A DNA stretch of 64,000 nt, taken from the NCBI RefSeq assembly GCF_000246985.2, contig NC_022084.1, forward strand, positions 748,658 to 812,657, given 5' to 3'. Origin of the DNA: Thermococcus litoralis DSM 5473 (GTDB lineage: Archaea > Methanobacteriota_B > Thermococci > Thermococcales > Thermococcaceae). Both the position numbers and the translations under genes were made by a program. Positions 40,501-49,798 of this stretch are shown piece by piece. Under the pieces are notes generated by a model, which saw only the letters and a list, made by a program, of their open reading frames with translations, was not told the DNA's origin and made no database searches. Position 1 is the first letter of the stretch. Every line of letters starts with the position of its first letter.

Positions 40501-43258
40501 CGGTGTCTATCAGCATGTCCTTTGAGACCGAAGATACCCTAACGACACTTTCCCATTCACCACTGCCGTCCACGTCTGCCAATCCTTTAAGAAACGCTAT
40601 TCTCTCTTCCAGCGAGGCCTCGAAGATAAAGCCCGGAACCCTCTTGTTTTCAGACCTTCTTCCATGGCCGTCGTAGAAGTTATCCTCGAAGAACCTCGCT
40701 AGCTGGGTGCTGAGGAGTCTTATCTGGTAGGCACTCCTCCTTGAACGGTCGAAGCCTGATGTGGTGTAGTTCTCATAGACGCTGACCCCGAGTCCTTCTG
40801 CAAACTCCCTGACTCTCTCTATGAGCTCTCCCTCGTGGCTACCAAGGGTGTAAATGACCTGCCCCGAAGTCACTCCCTTGAAGCTTACAGCCCCCTCGGC
40901 CGCGTAGAGGCCCATCATGTAAGCGAGCTCATCGTTGAGAGGGATCTCTCCAAAGGTTCTGACCCTTGCGCTCGGCTTTACGGTGTAGTCTTCCATGTTA
41001 AGGACGTCGAGGAAGCCGGGAACACTGGATACAAAGCTCAACAGGTAAGAGCCTTCCTTAAGCTCGCTTGCCTTCACGCTCTCAAGTCCATTCTCCGTCA
41101 GAACCATTACCGAGTGGTTTCCAGTGAGCTCAAGCGTTCCCCCTCCCTCGAGGTGAATCTTTAGAATCACAGGAACACGGTGGCGGATTATCTTACTCAC
41201 CCTCGCCCACCTGACTTTATAGTTCTCATCCACTGTAAGAACCTCAAGGTTCATGGCATCCTTATACGCAACCTCTCCATCGTTCTCATCAAAGTAAATC
41301 TTATCCAGCTCTGCAAAGGTAGTCCTCATAACCTTTCCGTTCAATCTCACTAGTATCGGCGTGTCCTTTGAAACGGAGGCGTTAAGCTCCAAGAAGTTGT
41401 GCCTCCAGCCTTCACCGAAGAGTTCCCTGGCTAAAGCCAGCGCAGCAGTTGTGTTGTGCACAACCGTCGGCATGTTTCCTGCGATGAAGTTGTGGTATCC
41501 CGGAACGTGGAGGTCGTAGATGACGAAGTCGCCCTTAAGCTCCTTCACTTCGGTTATCTCATCCCAGTAGAGCTCGTTCTGGGAGAGGAATATCAGGTAT
41601 GCTACCCCTTCCTTAAGCTTCTCGTCGGAGAGGATTTCCCCTATTAGCTCGAGCTCGATTTTCCTTATTTCCTCAAGTTTCTCGATCTTTTCCGTGTTGC
41701 TCTCAAGAATTATTCTCACGCTGGAGTTCCAGGTGCCGAGTTTCCTTCCGATTTCGGCATAGCTTGAGTACTTCCTTGCAAAGACCCTCATGGCATCAAT
41801 CGTAGGTTCAAGGTCGATCCCAAGGGCCTTCGCTATCTTTAGATAGTTCCTCAGGCTCGGCTTCCTCTTGCCCTTAATGTACTCGAGGAGTCTGTCAACC
41901 CTAATCCCAGTCTTTTCCGCTATCTCTTTTCTCCGCTCCGCCACCTCGTTCCAGTCTATGAGGATGCTCCTTGAGAGGGACTCTTTCAGCCTCTCAAGCT
42001 CATCGAGGCGGTAGTAGATTTCTTTCATCAGCTCCCACGAGATCTCTCTCGCCTTTCTGTGGCTCCAGCTTCTCTTATCGTCGGAGAAGTTCAGTTTAAG
42101 CCTGTCTCTAACGTAAGAGATAAGTTCATAGTTGACCTTCAAGCTGTCGAGGTTCGGGTTGAACTTCTTGACGAGCTTCTTAGCTTTTTCAAGTTTCTCT
42201 CTGTGGGAGAAGCCGATCTCGCTCAGAAACCTCTCCACGTTCTCTGAACCTGAGATTGTGACGTGGTAATATAGTTTACCCCTGACTTTTTTCTCCCGTA
42301 TCTTCGAGATTATCCCAAAACCAGCTAAGCCATAGGTAACCTGCTCCGCCATCTCCCTGCTGGCGGTCGCCAGTACTATTGCGTTCTTATCAACTCCAGC
42401 ATCACAGTCAAAGTACGCCCTGAGGAAGGAGCGAATCCCCTCCCAGCCTTTCTCGGGTATGTACACCTTGTCAGCTTTTCTTCCAGCAAAGCCAAGAGCA
42501 CTTACAAGCTCCCAGGCCTTCCTGGAGTTCACGTAAACGTCCGGTGCCCTGTTTTTGTGGATTCTCTCTTTAATCTTCGCATCTGGAAAGAGCCTCTCCG
42601 TCAGCTCCATAAAGCGCCGTCTTAAAGAGGGATCAGCGTTTGTGAAAGTGATTACATTGCTCCTTGAGTCGGCGTGGCCGTCTCCAATGAAGTATCCAAG
42701 CCACTCAGCCAGCGGGTCTTCCTCAGCTATGGCCGGAAGGAAACGCGGAACTGCGAGTTTGTCGCCGGGTTTAAGCTCCTCTGCCTTCACCCATTTGATT
42801 TCTCCGTTCTTCCTGTTCACGAGGAGCGGGTGGTAGGGAGTAACCTTAAGCTCCCTGCCGAGGCGAGTCCTTATCCTTATCAGCCTCTCGGCCCTATCCT
42901 TGTAGACGTACTGAACCTCGAACTCCCTCAGCTTTCCGTCCTCGTCTATTCCAAGGACTTTGAGGCCTTTAACAGGTGTTGGGCCAAACCTGCCATTGGA
43001 AACTTTTTCAACGAGCTCTCCCAGCTCACAGAGCCTGCCGTTGGCTATGACCTTAACATCCCCTGTGAGGCACTTTCCAACACCGGGTGGACCTGCAAAG
43101 AGAAGATGCGGCATCGAGCCGGTTTTAACATAGTGCTTGAGCCTCTTCACTATGTGATCTTGCCCTACAATGTCGTCAAGCCTCTCAGGCCTATACTTCT
43201 CAACCCACGGTTTTTCAAGAATTTTAACTTCCTTAACCTCTTTTACTTCTTCAGCCAT
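37514..43258 (-). CDS. rfcS: Replication factor C small subunit precursor with three inteins
   Basis: The precursor is 1914 residues, of which 1584 are intein. The four extein pieces (62, 25, 62 and 181 residues from ATG 43258) join to a normal RFC-S of 330 residues. The P-loop GPPGVGK|TT, the ELNA|SDERG segment, Walker [18 protein letters not shown] (sensor 1 region) and the SRC arginine-finger motif are all intact. Every intein sits at a catalytically important site, which is typical because it resists loss. Splicing is required for activity. Start: GGTGGTTGC precedes ATG 43258. A TATA-like TTTAAATATT is at 43303-43312. rfcL follows. Confidence 0.97.
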   Translation of the reverse strand: MAEEVKEVKEVKILEKPWVEKYRPERLDDIVGQDHIVKRLKHYVKTGSMPHLLFAGPPGVGKCLTGDVKVIANGRLCELGELVEKVSNGRFGPTPVKGLKVLGIDEDGKLREFEVQYVYKDRAERLIRIRTRLGRELKVTPYHPLLVNRKNGEIKWVKAEELKPGDKLAVPRFLPAIAEEDPLAEWLGYFIGDGHADSRSNVITFTNADPSLRRRFMELTERLFPDAKIKERIHKNRAPDVYVNSRKAWELVSALGFAGRKADKVYIPEKGWEGIRSFLRAYFDCDAGVDKNAIVLATASREMAEQVTYGLAGFGIISKIREKKVRGKLYYHVTISGSENVERFLSEIGFSHREKLEKAKKLVKKFNPNLDSLKVNYELISYVRDRLKLNFSDDKRSWSHRKAREISWELMKEIYYRLDELERLKESLSRSILIDWNEVAERRKEIAEKTGIRVDRLLEYIKGKRKPSLRNYLKIAKALGIDLEPTIDAMRVFARKYSSYAEIGRKLGTWNSSVRIILESNTEKIEKLEEIRKIELELIGEILSDEKLKEGVAYLIFLSQNELYWDEITEVKELKGDFVIYDLHVPGYHNFIAGNMPTVVHNTTAALALARELFGEGWRHNFLELNASVSKDTPILVRLNGKVMRTTFAELDKIYFDENDGEVAYKDAMNLEVLTVDENYKVRWARVSKIIRHRVPVILKIHLEGGGTLELTGNHSVMVLTENGLESVKASELKEGSYLLSFVSSVPGFLDVLNMEDYTVKPSARVRTFGEIPLNDELAYMMGLYAAEGAVSFKGVTSGQVIYTLGSHEGELIERVREFAEGLGVSVYENYTTSGFDRSRRSAYQIRLLSTQLARFFEDNFYDGHGRRSENKRVPGFIFEASLEERIAFLKGLADVDGSGEWESVVRVSSVSKDMLIDTVWLARISGIEASLFEREARLIWKGGMKWAKAELLPAEPIIKMLLRIEDAVEGNWRYNFRHQLYEGKKRVGKGILRDVLDMVNVEKLDDEGREIYETLRKLAYTDLHALAIRKIELIEYNDFVYDVSVPGNETFFAGEIPVLLHNSDERGINVIREKVKEFARTKPIGGASFKIIFLDEADALTQDAQQALRRTMEMFSSNVRFILSCVTGDTRIYTPDEREVKIKDFLKFYERGLVREVSNRNGRDTVIAAVAFNSKIIGHPVFRLTLESGRVIEATGDHMFLTPAGWVQTYDLKEGSEVLVKPTLEGTPYEVNPEPIVDLRDFYEFANKLELERGRKPLGEARNFRELTTKDKEKILARALELKAEMEKGLTEREAEILQEISTEWTSREEIQKKVGLSRARLNQLLKNLEEKGYVERRMEGKRQFVRKLRDGVPLRNTADVKRILEKELGIKISYTAVKRLLAGELDGPAYNLLRELKKRWLVRYDDERAGILARVLGFLLGDGHLAKGGTRVWFNSSREELEALAEDLRRLGLKPSEIIERESSSEIGGRKVKGKIHMLYVDNRALHALMRFWGVEAGNKTKKGYRVPEWIRKGNLFVKREFLRGLFAADGTKPYSEKYNFNGIKLEMRTSSESLEETTEFFNDLAELLREFEVDSKVIVSPIGDGFIVRLVVTPNESNYLKFLTRVGYAYVKDKYARLVGEYLRMKLTYKEIILPQIAEKAVELAAKTNPTQAAKLLGVKRDFVVNRLNGVPIGLTRDFMTFEDFRRERVTGDYVVEKVIKKEELGYLDVYDVTCASDHSFISNGLVSHNCNYSSKIIEPIQSRCAIFRFRPLKDEDIAKRLKYIAENEGLELTEEGLQAILYVAEGDLRRAINVLQAAAALDVKITDENVFLVASRARPEDVREMMLLALEGNFLKARDKLREILLKQGLSGEDVLIQMHKEVFNLPISEPKKVALADKIGEYNFRLVEGANEMIQLEALLAQFTLLGKD
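38060..39883 (-). mobile_element. RFC-S intein 3 (608 residues, with endonuclease and HTH)
   Basis: This intein begins with Cys (CVTGDTRIY) and ends SHN, followed by Cys of the extein; the splicing blocks include [12 protein letters not shown] (block B) and [21 protein letters not shown]-type C-terminal blocks. A LAGLIDADG endonuclease is visible as LGFLLGDGH near residue 293 and [11 protein letters not shown] near 400. Between block B and the endonuclease (about 165-265) sits a winged-helix-like segment ([33 protein letters not shown]). Both splicing and homing functions look intact. It interrupts ILS|CNYSS. Confidence 0.96.
40070..41377 (-). mobile_element. RFC-S intein 2 (436 residues)
   Basis: It starts with Ser ([10 protein letters not shown]), has block [13 protein letters not shown] and ends PVLLHN before extein Ser. 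LAGLIDADG motifs are [10 protein letters not shown] (about 154-163) and [12 protein letters not shown] (about 263-274). It interrupts ELNA|SDERG. First-residue Ser and +1 Ser make an all-oxyester splicing route. No extra DNA-binding insert is obvious. Confidence 0.96.
41453..43072 (-). mobile_element. RFC-S intein 1 (540 residues, with endonuclease and HTH)
   Basis: It starts with Cys ([12 protein letters not shown]), has block [14 protein letters not shown] and ends TVVHN before extein Thr. The endonuclease motifs are [11 protein letters not shown] (about 125-135) and [12 protein letters not shown] (about 217-228). A C-terminal XRE-like helix-turn-helix ([21 protein letters not shown], about 381-401) lies before the final splicing blocks. 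It interrupts the Walker A motif GPPGVGK|T. Confidence 0.96.
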
Positions 43259-43433
43259 TGCAACCACCTGTTATCGTGACCTAAACACTTTATAATCACG
43301 AGAATATTTAAACTCTTTGGAACCCCAAAGAATTTCCAAACTTCATCAAAAGGAGACTGGTGTTAGTCCGTTGTTTATTGAAATGAAAAACTTTTATAGG
43401 TGAGAAATACCAATATTCTACTTGGTGGTGCCA

Positions 43434-44621
43434 ATGGCAAAGCTTGACTGGATTACCGAGGAGCTTAATGAACTTAAAGAAAAAGGACTTTATGTAAGAA
43501 TTAGAGTTCTCCAGAGCGCCCAAGGCCCTTGGGTGATTGTTGACGGAAAGAAAGTTCTAAACATGTGTTCCAACAACTATCTCGGTTTGGCAGCACATCC
43601 AAAAATTAAGGAAGCGGCTATAAGAGCTATTCTTGACTATGGCGTTGGAGCAGGAGCTGTTAGAACAATAGCCGGAACAATGGAGCTCCACGTGGAGCTT
43701 GAGGAAAAACTTGCAAAGTTCAAGAAGAGAGAAGCTGCTATTCTCTTCCAAAGCGGCTACAATGCAAACCTTGGGGCAATAAGTGCCCTCATAAAGAAAG
43801 GCGAGGATGGAGTTTTTGTTAGTGAAGAACTAAACCACGCAAGCATTATCGATGGTATGAGGTTAAGCGGAGCTGAGAAAGTTATCTACAAACACCTTGA
43901 CATGGAAGACCTCAAAAAGAAGCTTGAAGAAGTGAAAGACAAGAAAAAGAAGCTTATTGTCACTGATGGTGTATTCAGCATGGACGGTGACCTCGCCCCA
44001 CTTCCAGAAATAGCCGAATTGGCGGAACAGTACGATGCTATGGTATACGTTGACGACGCCCACGGTGAGGGTGTTTTAGGTGAACATGGAAGGGGTATTG
44101 TTGACCACTTTAAGCTCCACGACAGAGTGGACTTTGAAATGGGAACCCTAAGCAAGGCATTTGGTGTCATTGGTGGCTATGTTGCAGGGCCAGAAGAGGC
44201 GATAGAATATTTAAAGCAGAGGGGAAGACCATTCCTGTTCTCATCCGCCTTGAATCCGCCCGACGTTGCTGCCGCTATTGCCGCGGTTGAGATTCTCCAA
44301 CATAGCGATGAGCTCGTTAAAAAGCTTTGGGACAACACCCACTTCCTCCAAAAGGGACTTAGAGACATTGGCTATGACTTAGGAAACACCAAGCACCCAA
44401 TTACACCGGTAATGCTATATGACGAAAAGCTAGCCCAAGAGTTCTCAAGAAGACTCTACGATGAATACAACATCTTCGCCCAGGCAATAGTTTATCCGAC
44501 AGTCCCATTAGGCACAGCAAGAATAAGGCTTGAGCCCTCAGCAGCCCACAGCAAGGAAGACCTGCAGTACGTAATAGATGCCTTTGAAGACCTCGGAAAG
44601 AAGACCGGATTCTTGAAGTGA
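43434..44621 (+). CDS. kbl: Glycine C-acetyltransferase / 2-amino-3-ketobutyrate CoA ligase-type enzyme
   Basis: A 395-residue PLP-dependent alpha-oxoamine synthase. Lys241 in GTLSKAFG binds PLP; Asp207 and His210 in YVDDAHGEG, and the conserved [13 protein letters not shown] and [12 protein letters not shown] segments, define the family. The most likely role is the KBL step of threonine catabolism with threonine dehydrogenase, which Thermococcales use, but related synthases (8-amino-7-oxononanoate, serine palmitoyltransferase type) share these motifs. ATG 43434 is preceded by GGTGGTGCC. A TATA-like TTTTATAGG lies upstream. No tdh gene is adjacent. Confidence 0.92.
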   Translation: MAKLDWITEELNELKEKGLYVRIRVLQSAQGPWVIVDGKKVLNMCSNNYLGLAAHPKIKEAAIRAILDYGVGAGAVRTIAGTMELHVELEEKLAKFKKREAAILFQSGYNANLGAISALIKKGEDGVFVSEELNHASIIDGMRLSGAEKVIYKHLDMEDLKKKLEEVKDKKKKLIVTDGVFSMDGDLAPLPEIAELAEQYDAMVYVDDAHGEGVLGEHGRGIVDHFKLHDRVDFEMGTLSKAFGVIGGYVAGPEEAIEYLKQRGRPFLFSSALNPPDVAAAIAAVEILQHSDELVKKLWDNTHFLQKGLRDIGYDLGNTKHPITPVMLYDEKLAQEFSRRLYDEYNIFAQAIVYPTVPLGTARIRLEPSAAHSKEDLQYVIDAFEDLGKKTGFLK

Positions 44622-44652
44622 TTTTCCTTTTTTATTTTCGTTTTATTTTTGA
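44622..44652 (+). terminator. T-rich terminator after kbl
   Basis: Repeated T runs (ATTTTCC, CTTTTTTATTTTCG, TTTTATTTTTG) directly follow the stop codon, the usual intrinsic termination signal in Thermococcales. Confidence 0.5.
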
Positions 44653-44669
44653 ACTTTTCTAACGAAAGG

Positions 44670-44678
44670 TATTTAAAT
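44670..44678 (+). promoter_or_regulatory. TATA box for the second DUF835 gene
   Basis: TATTTAAAT lies about 43 nt before ATG 44713. The surrounding AAAGGTATTTAAAT and the following ATGCC resemble the promoter of the other DUF835 gene. Confidence 0.55.
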
Positions 44679-44712
44679 CTATATGCCTACTCATTCCTGG
44701 AGGTGAGAGGGG

Positions 44713-45525
44713 ATGAGCCTTATAACTGCAACCCTCTCACTAACCGCCTTGCTATTGCTGATAGGCTTGACAATAGTCGGAATAAAGTATAGGAGGAGGT
44801 TCATAGCTAGGTATCCTGCACTTAGAAGATTCTATGACTTCATGATAGTGGGGTTCGCCATAGCAGCCCTATCAAAGTTTGTCTTCACGTTTATCGATCT
44901 ATATGACGTTGGAATTCTCTTTCTGAACCCTTCAGAGAAAATGCTCTTAAACACAGCTGGAAATGGTTTAACAACGTTTGCACTTCTCTTCCTTCTTCTC
45001 GGATGGGTGACCCTATTAAAGAGCCTCGTATCAAGATACAAGCTCTCTCCAGTGATAGAAATAGAGGGGAAAGAGGAAAGATTTGCCCCTGGGGTGTATC
45101 TATGCAAAACGGGGGATTGCAACTCATTATTGCTAGATCTGTTGAAAGGAAGAGCAGGGCTTATTGTTTCCAGAACACCAAGGCATGTGCTTAAAGAAAA
45201 GCTAAAACTTGAGCAAACCCCAATGTTATGGCTCACAAAAATAGATGGGGAAGGAAATATACACCCGCTAAGGCTTGAGTTCCTTCTGCAGACATTAGTA
45301 GACTTCATGAAGTCGGGAGATACTCCAAAGATAATTTTACTAGATGGAATCGAATATCTCATGGTAGAAAATGGGTTTGAGCCGGTCTTTAAGTTCCTAG
45401 CAGCATTGAACGATTACGCCCTACTCAACAACACGATAATCTTGGTTCCCTTAGATGAGAGCGCTGTTGAAAAAAGACACGCAAACCTCTTAAGGAGGGA
45501 GTTTAGAGAGATAAAGGCAGACTAG
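44713..45525 (+). CDS. Membrane protein with C-terminal DUF835 domain, copy 2
   Basis: A 270-residue paralogue of the protein at 34200: three N-terminal membrane helices (about 1-25, 45-65, 80-108), then a DUF835 domain with GVYLCKTG, AGLIVSRTPRHVL, TPMLWLTKIDGEG and IILLDGIEYLMVENGFE. The two share domain order, the D/E-G-x-E-Y-L motif and a similar promoter but differ over much of their length. Function unknown; a membrane-associated sensory or scaffold role is a guess. GGAGGTGAGAGG precedes ATG 44713. The end overlaps the endA stop by 4 nt. Confidence 0.85.
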   Translation: MSLITATLSLTALLLLIGLTIVGIKYRRRFIARYPALRRFYDFMIVGFAIAALSKFVFTFIDLYDVGILFLNPSEKMLLNTAGNGLTTFALLFLLLGWVTLLKSLVSRYKLSPVIEIEGKEERFAPGVYLCKTGDCNSLLLDLLKGRAGLIVSRTPRHVLKEKLKLEQTPMLWLTKIDGEGNIHPLRLEFLLQTLVDFMKSGDTPKIILLDGIEYLMVENGFEPVFKFLAALNDYALLNNTIILVPLDESAVEKRHANLLRREFREIKAD

Positions 45526-46049
45526 AATTTTATTCTGCCTATGTGGTAATAAACCACGTCATTGTCCTCATCGACCACCGCCAGAACCATCTTTTTTCTA
45601 ACCCCATGGGCAACCCTAACCCTAGCGGTTAAGTCGTTTGGATACATCTTCTGGTTCTCACTTACAACCCAGATCAGCCAGTCCGCATGCTCCTCCATTC
45701 CTTTGCGGTACACCCTAAAGTGAGAACCGTATTTGAGAGCTGTCTTCACAGTGTAGCCCCTATTCCTAAGATCCCTGTAAACCAAAAACTTTAAATCAAA
45801 CTGCTCATCTTTTTTCCTTCCAATTTCGAAAAGCTCTTGAACTCTGAGCTCTTTTTCACCGTCAAAAACTTTAATCCATCCTTTGTCCAACAGATAAGCG
45901 GCTTCAATGAGAGAAAGGAAAAGCTTGCCATTTACAACTTCCCCATAGTGCCGCTTGTTGTAGAGCTTGTTTATAGCACTCTCCATCGTGCTGAAAACCC
46001 TATCTCCGCTTAGGTAAAATTTGAACTCACTCAACTCCTGTCCCCCCAT
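45522..46049 (-). CDS. endA: tRNA-splicing endonuclease
   Basis: A 175-residue archaeal EndA, acting as a homodimer or tetramer that cuts introns from tRNAs and bulge-helix-bulge motifs in pre-rRNA. The catalytic triad is visible: Tyr in GSHFRVYRKG, His in EEHADWLIW and Lys in VRKKMVLAVV. It is the enzyme expected to act on the rRNA stems at 22-27 kb. The ATG at 46049 overlaps the end of rimI by 19 nt; a slightly later start at the TTG near 46034 cannot be excluded. Confidence 0.95.
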   Translation of the reverse strand: MGGQELSEFKFYLSGDRVFSTMESAINKLYNKRHYGEVVNGKLFLSLIEAAYLLDKGWIKVFDGEKELRVQELFEIGRKKDEQFDLKFLVYRDLRNRGYTVKTALKYGSHFRVYRKGMEEHADWLIWVVSENQKMYPNDLTARVRVAHGVRKKMVLAVVDEDNDVVYYHIGRIKF

Positions 46050-46540
46050 GCGTCTGGTGTGAGAACCATGTAGTAGGCATCCTCGCCATCGGAGTAGTAG
46101 CCTTTTATGATTTTCATCTTCTTAAAGCCTAGCTTTTCGTAGAGCTTTATCGCCCTCTCATTGCTGACTCTGACCTCAAGTCCTATGTACCTAGCCCCTC
46201 GTTTTATTAACCTGTCTATAACAACCTCCATAAGAGCCTTGCCTATCCCATTACCTCTATAAAGAGGATCAACGGCTATACTCATTATGTGACCTTCCAT
46301 GTCTGGTCTTAGATATCCCATTACATAGCCAACTACCTTCCCGTTGTATTCTGCAACTAGAAAGGTCTCTGGATTTGCCTCAAGGAACATCAAAAACAGC
46401 CCTCTCGGATATTGCTCCCTAAAGGACTGTCTCTCAATGCGCATAACCTCACTTAGGTCAAAGAGGGTAGCAGGCCTGATAGTGACAAGGCTCAGGGGAA
46501 TCTTTCTTGGGAAAGGGACATCTCTTGAAGAGAGACTCAT
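46031..46540 (-). CDS. rimI: N-terminal protein acetyltransferase, RimI/Ard1 type
   Basis: A 169-residue GNAT-fold enzyme that transfers acetyl from acetyl-CoA to N-terminal amino groups. The acetyl-CoA loop is RGNGIGKALM after HIMSIAVDPLY, and the C-terminal RVSNERAIKLYEKLGFKK helix-strand is characteristic of RimI/Ard1. Archaeal homologues have broad specificity for protein N-termini. The N-terminal about 20 residues before VTIRPATLFD are extra and may reflect a later true start. It overlaps endA, so the pair is one operon. Confidence 0.92.
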   Translation of the reverse strand: MSLSSRDVPFPRKIPLSLVTIRPATLFDLSEVMRIERQSFREQYPRGLFLMFLEANPETFLVAEYNGKVVGYVMGYLRPDMEGHIMSIAVDPLYRGNGIGKALMEVVIDRLIKRGARYIGLEVRVSNERAIKLYEKLGFKKMKIIKGYYSDGEDAYYMVLTPDAWGDRS

Positions 46541-46591
46541 ATTGAAATATTCTCCCGATAGTTTTTAATCTTATTGATTTAAAAAGAAAAA

Positions 46592-47836
46592 TCAAAGATG
46601 GATTATTACCGGCTCAAAGGGGACCTCTATCTTCCCATCTTTGCTTTCAACCTTTTTACCTGTCAGAAGGTCTATTCCTCTAACTTCAATCTCTATCTCT
46701 CCAATTTTTCCCTCTAGGTTGAAAATTCCAACTGCATTTTTGCACTCCACAACAGCAATTCCTTCCTTCGCCAAGTACACCCTTTGATCGTTGCAATCGA
46801 TTGACTTTTTAATCTTGATTAGTTTCTTGACAAAAGATGAAAACTCCTCATTTCCCTTTTCCCAGGGAATAGGATCCTTTTCAAAGAGGCTTGGCTGGTT
46901 TTCGATAGCATATTCCTGCCCTGCATATATTAGCATAGCCCCCTTTAGCATGAACATGAAGGCCGTCCAATTCTTCAGGCGAAGTTCATCCCTAAATATC
47001 CCAGCCGCCCTTGGTAAATCATGATTTTCCAGAAATCTAAGCTTAACGTAATCCGCTGGATACAAAGTATCCTGAACGTAGAGGTAGTCAGTATAGCTTA
47101 ATAGACTTCTTTCTCCCCGCAGATACCTCTCCAGCATCTCTCTTCCATCGTAGTCGTAAGTAATCTCAAATACCCGGTGCATCTCAACATCCGAGTGGAC
47201 TCTAAATCCCCTCTCCCGCAGCCACTTGACAAAAGAAGGATATACAGTCTCAGCCATCCAGAGAATGTTGGGATTAATCTTGGCAACTTCTTTTTTGGCT
47301 TTCTCCCAGAATTCCAAGGGCACAAGAGGAGCAACATCGCATCTAAACCCATCCACGTATTTAGCCCAGAACTTCAAGGTCTCTATTTGATATTCCCAGA
47401 GCTCTCTGTTGGAGTAGTCAAGGTCGTAAACATCGCTCCAGTCCGGAACCTTTCTTGAAGGCTTGCCATCAACTGTATAGAACCATTCGGGATGCTCTTC
47501 CAAAAGCTTTGAATCTCGCGAGGTATGATTGTATACAATGTCTATCATAACCTTAAGCCCAAGCCTATGAGCTTTTTCCACGAGTTTTTTAAAGTCTTCA
47601 AACGTTCCCAGCTCGGGATTTATTGATCTATAGTCTTTTATGGCATAAGGAGAGCCAAGAGAACCCTTTTTGCCTTCTTCTCCTATTGGATATATAGGCA
47701 TCAGCCAAACAAAGTCCACGCCGAGGGATTTTATCCTCTCCAAATCTTCAGCTAAGGCCTTTAGAGTTCCCTCTTCAGTGTGGTTTCTTGGGAAGACTTC
47801 GTATATAACGAGCTTTCTCAACTCGCTAGCCCGCAT
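46592..47836 (-). CDS. GH13 family alpha-amylase/cyclomaltodextrinase-like glycosidase
   Basis: A 414-residue intracellular GH13 hydrolase without signal peptide. The four conserved regions are complete: DIVYNH (99-104), GFRCDV with nucleophile Asp167, acid/base Glu196 in WMAETV, and FLENHD with Asp273. The catalytic barrel is followed by a short beta domain; the compact size and lack of an N-terminal domain set it apart from neopullulanases. It probably degrades imported maltodextrins. GGTGATATAA before ATG 47836 supports the start. A TrmBL1-type operator at 47840-47856 implies repression without maltooligosaccharides. Confidence 0.93.
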   Translation of the reverse strand: MRASELRKLVIYEVFPRNHTEEGTLKALAEDLERIKSLGVDFVWLMPIYPIGEEGKKGSLGSPYAIKDYRSINPELGTFEDFKKLVEKAHRLGLKVMIDIVYNHTSRDSKLLEEHPEWFYTVDGKPSRKVPDWSDVYDLDYSNRELWEYQIETLKFWAKYVDGFRCDVAPLVPLEFWEKAKKEVAKINPNILWMAETVYPSFVKWLRERGFRVHSDVEMHRVFEITYDYDGREMLERYLRGERSLLSYTDYLYVQDTLYPADYVKLRFLENHDLPRAAGIFRDELRLKNWTAFMFMLKGAMLIYAGQEYAIENQPSLFEKDPIPWEKGNEEFSSFVKKLIKIKKSIDCNDQRVYLAKEGIAVVECKNAVGIFNLEGKIGEIEIEVRGIDLLTGKKVESKDGKIEVPFEPVIIHL

Positions 47837-47839
47837 TTA

Positions 47840-47856
47840 TATCACCGAGAGTGATT
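47840..47856 (-). promoter_or_regulatory. Thermococcales glycolytic motif (TrmBL1/Tgr operator)
   Basis: TATCAC-N5-GTGATT differs by one base from the published TGM consensus TATCAC-N5-GTGATA. It lies between a TATA-like TTTTAATA (about 47868-47875) and the amylase start codon. That downstream position is the one associated with repression by TrmBL1. It overlaps the ribosome binding site. Confidence 0.75.
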
Positions 47857-47914
47857 ACACTCGGTATTAAAATAGTTTTTGGAAAGTTTTAAAAGAAAGG
47901 TAGTAGGATGTTAA

Positions 47915-47979
47915 AGAGAAGTGATGAGCGCTTCCGATCCTGAGGGCAAGATGATGACCGGATTCCTATCTGATCTACC
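47915..47979 (+). ncRNA. Box C/D guide sRNA (candidate 2)
   Basis: Boxes are canonical: C GTGATGA (47921-47927), D' CTGA (47940-47943), C' ATGATGA (47951-47957) and D CTGA (47970-47973), with two 12-nt guides GCGCTTCCGATC and CCGGATTCCTAT and a short 7-nt D'-C' spacer, the compact symmetric archaeal form. Nine bases of guide 2 (CGGATTCCT) are complementary to 23S rRNA at 22951-22959; the fifth base upstream of D pairs with the rRNA G at 22957, the predicted 2'-O-methylation site. No target was found for guide 1. It lies between the divergent amylase and herA genes. Confidence 0.9.
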
Positions 47980-48064
47980 ATCCATGTCTTTTCTTACCAT
48001 TACTAAAGGTTAGGATTAAGTTTATAACCAGCTCGGAGTTAATTGATTAAATGAAGGTGATATG

Positions 48065-49798
48065 ATGAGGATAGCGGAAGATGCCGTCGGGATAGTCAAA
48101 GGTGAGGCAAGTGTCATAGGGTATGATTTTTCCGCTCACCCCGATGTGAATTTACAGTTTGGGGAGTTTGTCGTTGCCCAGAACAGAAACGGGGAATGGG
48201 TTATTGGTACAATCAGAAGACTTCAAAACATAAATTGGCTTCTCATAAGTGGAAAAAGCACGTATCAGTCCCTTCAGCTTGATTTAGAGCAATACGGAGA
48301 GAGCATTGAGGACAACGAGGAAGTAATCGCAAGTGTAAGGGTTCTAGGCAAGCTCAGCTTTAACGGCGAGAATGTTGAAGTTCTACCAAATAGAGTCCCA
48401 ATTCCTAATGGAAGGACTGTTTACAGGTTAAGCGATGAGGTTCTCAAGGCAATATACAACCCCGGAGAGGGGTACATAGAGGTTGGGACACTTCTTCTAA
48501 GAGAGAGCGTGCCAATTTATTTAAACGCTGACGAACTTGTATCGAGACATTTTGCCGTTTTGGCAGTTACCGGAGCAGGCAAGTCAAACACCGTTGCAGT
48601 AATGATAAGCCAAATCGTCGAAAAGCTCAGGGGAACGGTGGTCGTCCTAGACCCCCATGGAGACTACGTAAAGCTAAAGCTCCCCAACACAGGGAAAAAG
48701 TATGTCAAAATAATAGAGGCCAAAATAAGACCTGAGGAAATGGATAGCGAGGAGCTGGCAGACCTAATAGAGGTCGCAAAAAATGCCACCATACAGAGAG
48801 AGTTTCTAGCTAAAGCTTGGGAAACGATCAAATACGAAAACCCAAATTTGGGCGGAAGAGAGCTCATTGAAAAGCTCATGGAGACAATAAACGACTGGAT
48901 CAGAAATAAAGAAGCGAAGTACTGGGATGAAGGGAAGAAGGACTATTTCACGGAGGAACTCAAATCGGATAGAGTGGAGACACTAAGGGGAGTTGTTTTA
49001 AGACTTAGGAGATTTTTGAGGAATTATGGAGGCTTATTAACTAGTGAGGACTTAATATCTCAAATTGAACCGGGAAAGGCGAATGTTATCGACCTCGGAC
49101 CCTTAGATGAGGGTCAAATGAAAGTCGTTGTCGGAAAACTGCTCCAGGGAATATTTGAGGCAAGGGTAGACTATGAAAAAGCCAGAAAGACTCTTGAACG
49201 CATAGAAGAAGATCTAAGAGAAAGCAGAGCGGCGAAAACATCAAAACTTGAAGAAGAAATCGAAGAGCTCAAGAAACTTATGAAGAGCATCGAAAGGAAA
49301 AGTAAAGCACTTGCCGAGCCAATACTCATGGTAGTGGAGGAGGCACATATATTTGCCCCGCAAGGGGAACACAATGATGCCGTGAGGGTTTTGAGCAGAA
49401 TTGCTAGGGAAGGAAGAAAGTTTGGAGTTGGGCTTGGAATAGTGTCCCAAAGACCAAACAAACTTAATGAAGACGTCTTAAGCCAGACAAACACCAAGAT
49501 AATCTTAAAGATCGTAAATCCGAAAGACCAGGACTACGTTCTAAAGGCAAGTGAACAGTTGAGCAATGATTTACTAGCCGATATAGCATCTCTTGGAAAA
49601 GGAGAGGCAGTTATAGTTGGCCAAGCAATAGCCCTTCCAGCGCTGGTTAAGATTTACAACTTCAAAGAAAGGGGCGGTGATTATGGAGGAGAGGACATAG
49701 GGATTGTATCAAGGTGGCGTAAAAGAGCAGAAGAAGAGAAGAGAGAGGAAGAAATTCAGCAGGCTTATGAGGATGAGGGGATAGAATATGACCTTTAA
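48065..49798 (+). CDS. herA: HerA bipolar DNA helicase/translocase
   Basis: A 577-residue FtsK/HerA-type ATPase that forms a hexamer and works with NurA and Mre11-Rad50 to resect DNA ends for recombination. It has an N-terminal HAS beta-barrel (about 1-110), Walker A TGAGKSN near residue 173, a coiled-coil insertion ([21 protein letters not shown] region) and Walker [15 protein letters not shown] prefer ATG 48065, four bases after GGTGAT, over ATG 48062. It is the first gene of the four-gene repair operon, and its end overlaps mre11 by 11 nt. Confidence 0.96.
   Translation: MRIAEDAVGIVKGEASVIGYDFSAHPDVNLQFGEFVVAQNRNGEWVIGTIRRLQNINWLLISGKSTYQSLQLDLEQYGESIEDNEEVIASVRVLGKLSFNGENVEVLPNRVPIPNGRTVYRLSDEVLKAIYNPGEGYIEVGTLLLRESVPIYLNADELVSRHFAVLAVTGAGKSNTVAVMISQIVEKLRGTVVVLDPHGDYVKLKLPNTGKKYVKIIEAKIRPEEMDSEELADLIEVAKNATIQREFLAKAWETIKYENPNLGGRELIEKLMETINDWIRNKEAKYWDEGKKDYFTEELKSDRVETLRGVVLRLRRFLRNYGGLLTSEDLISQIEPGKANVIDLGPLDEGQMKVVVGKLLQGIFEARVDYEKARKTLERIEEDLRESRAAKTSKLEEEIEELKKLMKSIERKSKALAEPILMVVEEAHIFAPQGEHNDAVRVLSRIAREGRKFGVGLGIVSQRPNKLNEDVLSQTNTKIILKIVNPKDQDYVLKASEQLSNDLLADIASLGKGEAVIVGQAIALPALVKIYNFKERGGDYGGEDIGIVSRWRKRAEEEKREEEIQQAYEDEGIEYDL

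Noticed and set aside
38457-43279. Long ORFs on the plus strand opposite the rfcS inteins
   Set aside because: They are antisense frames of the intein coding sequence with no start signals or recognisable motifs.
43312-43331. Short inverted repeat CTTTGG-AACC-CCAAAG upstream of rfcS
   Set aside because: Six-base arms in an AT-rich promoter can arise by chance, and no regulator is known to use this site.
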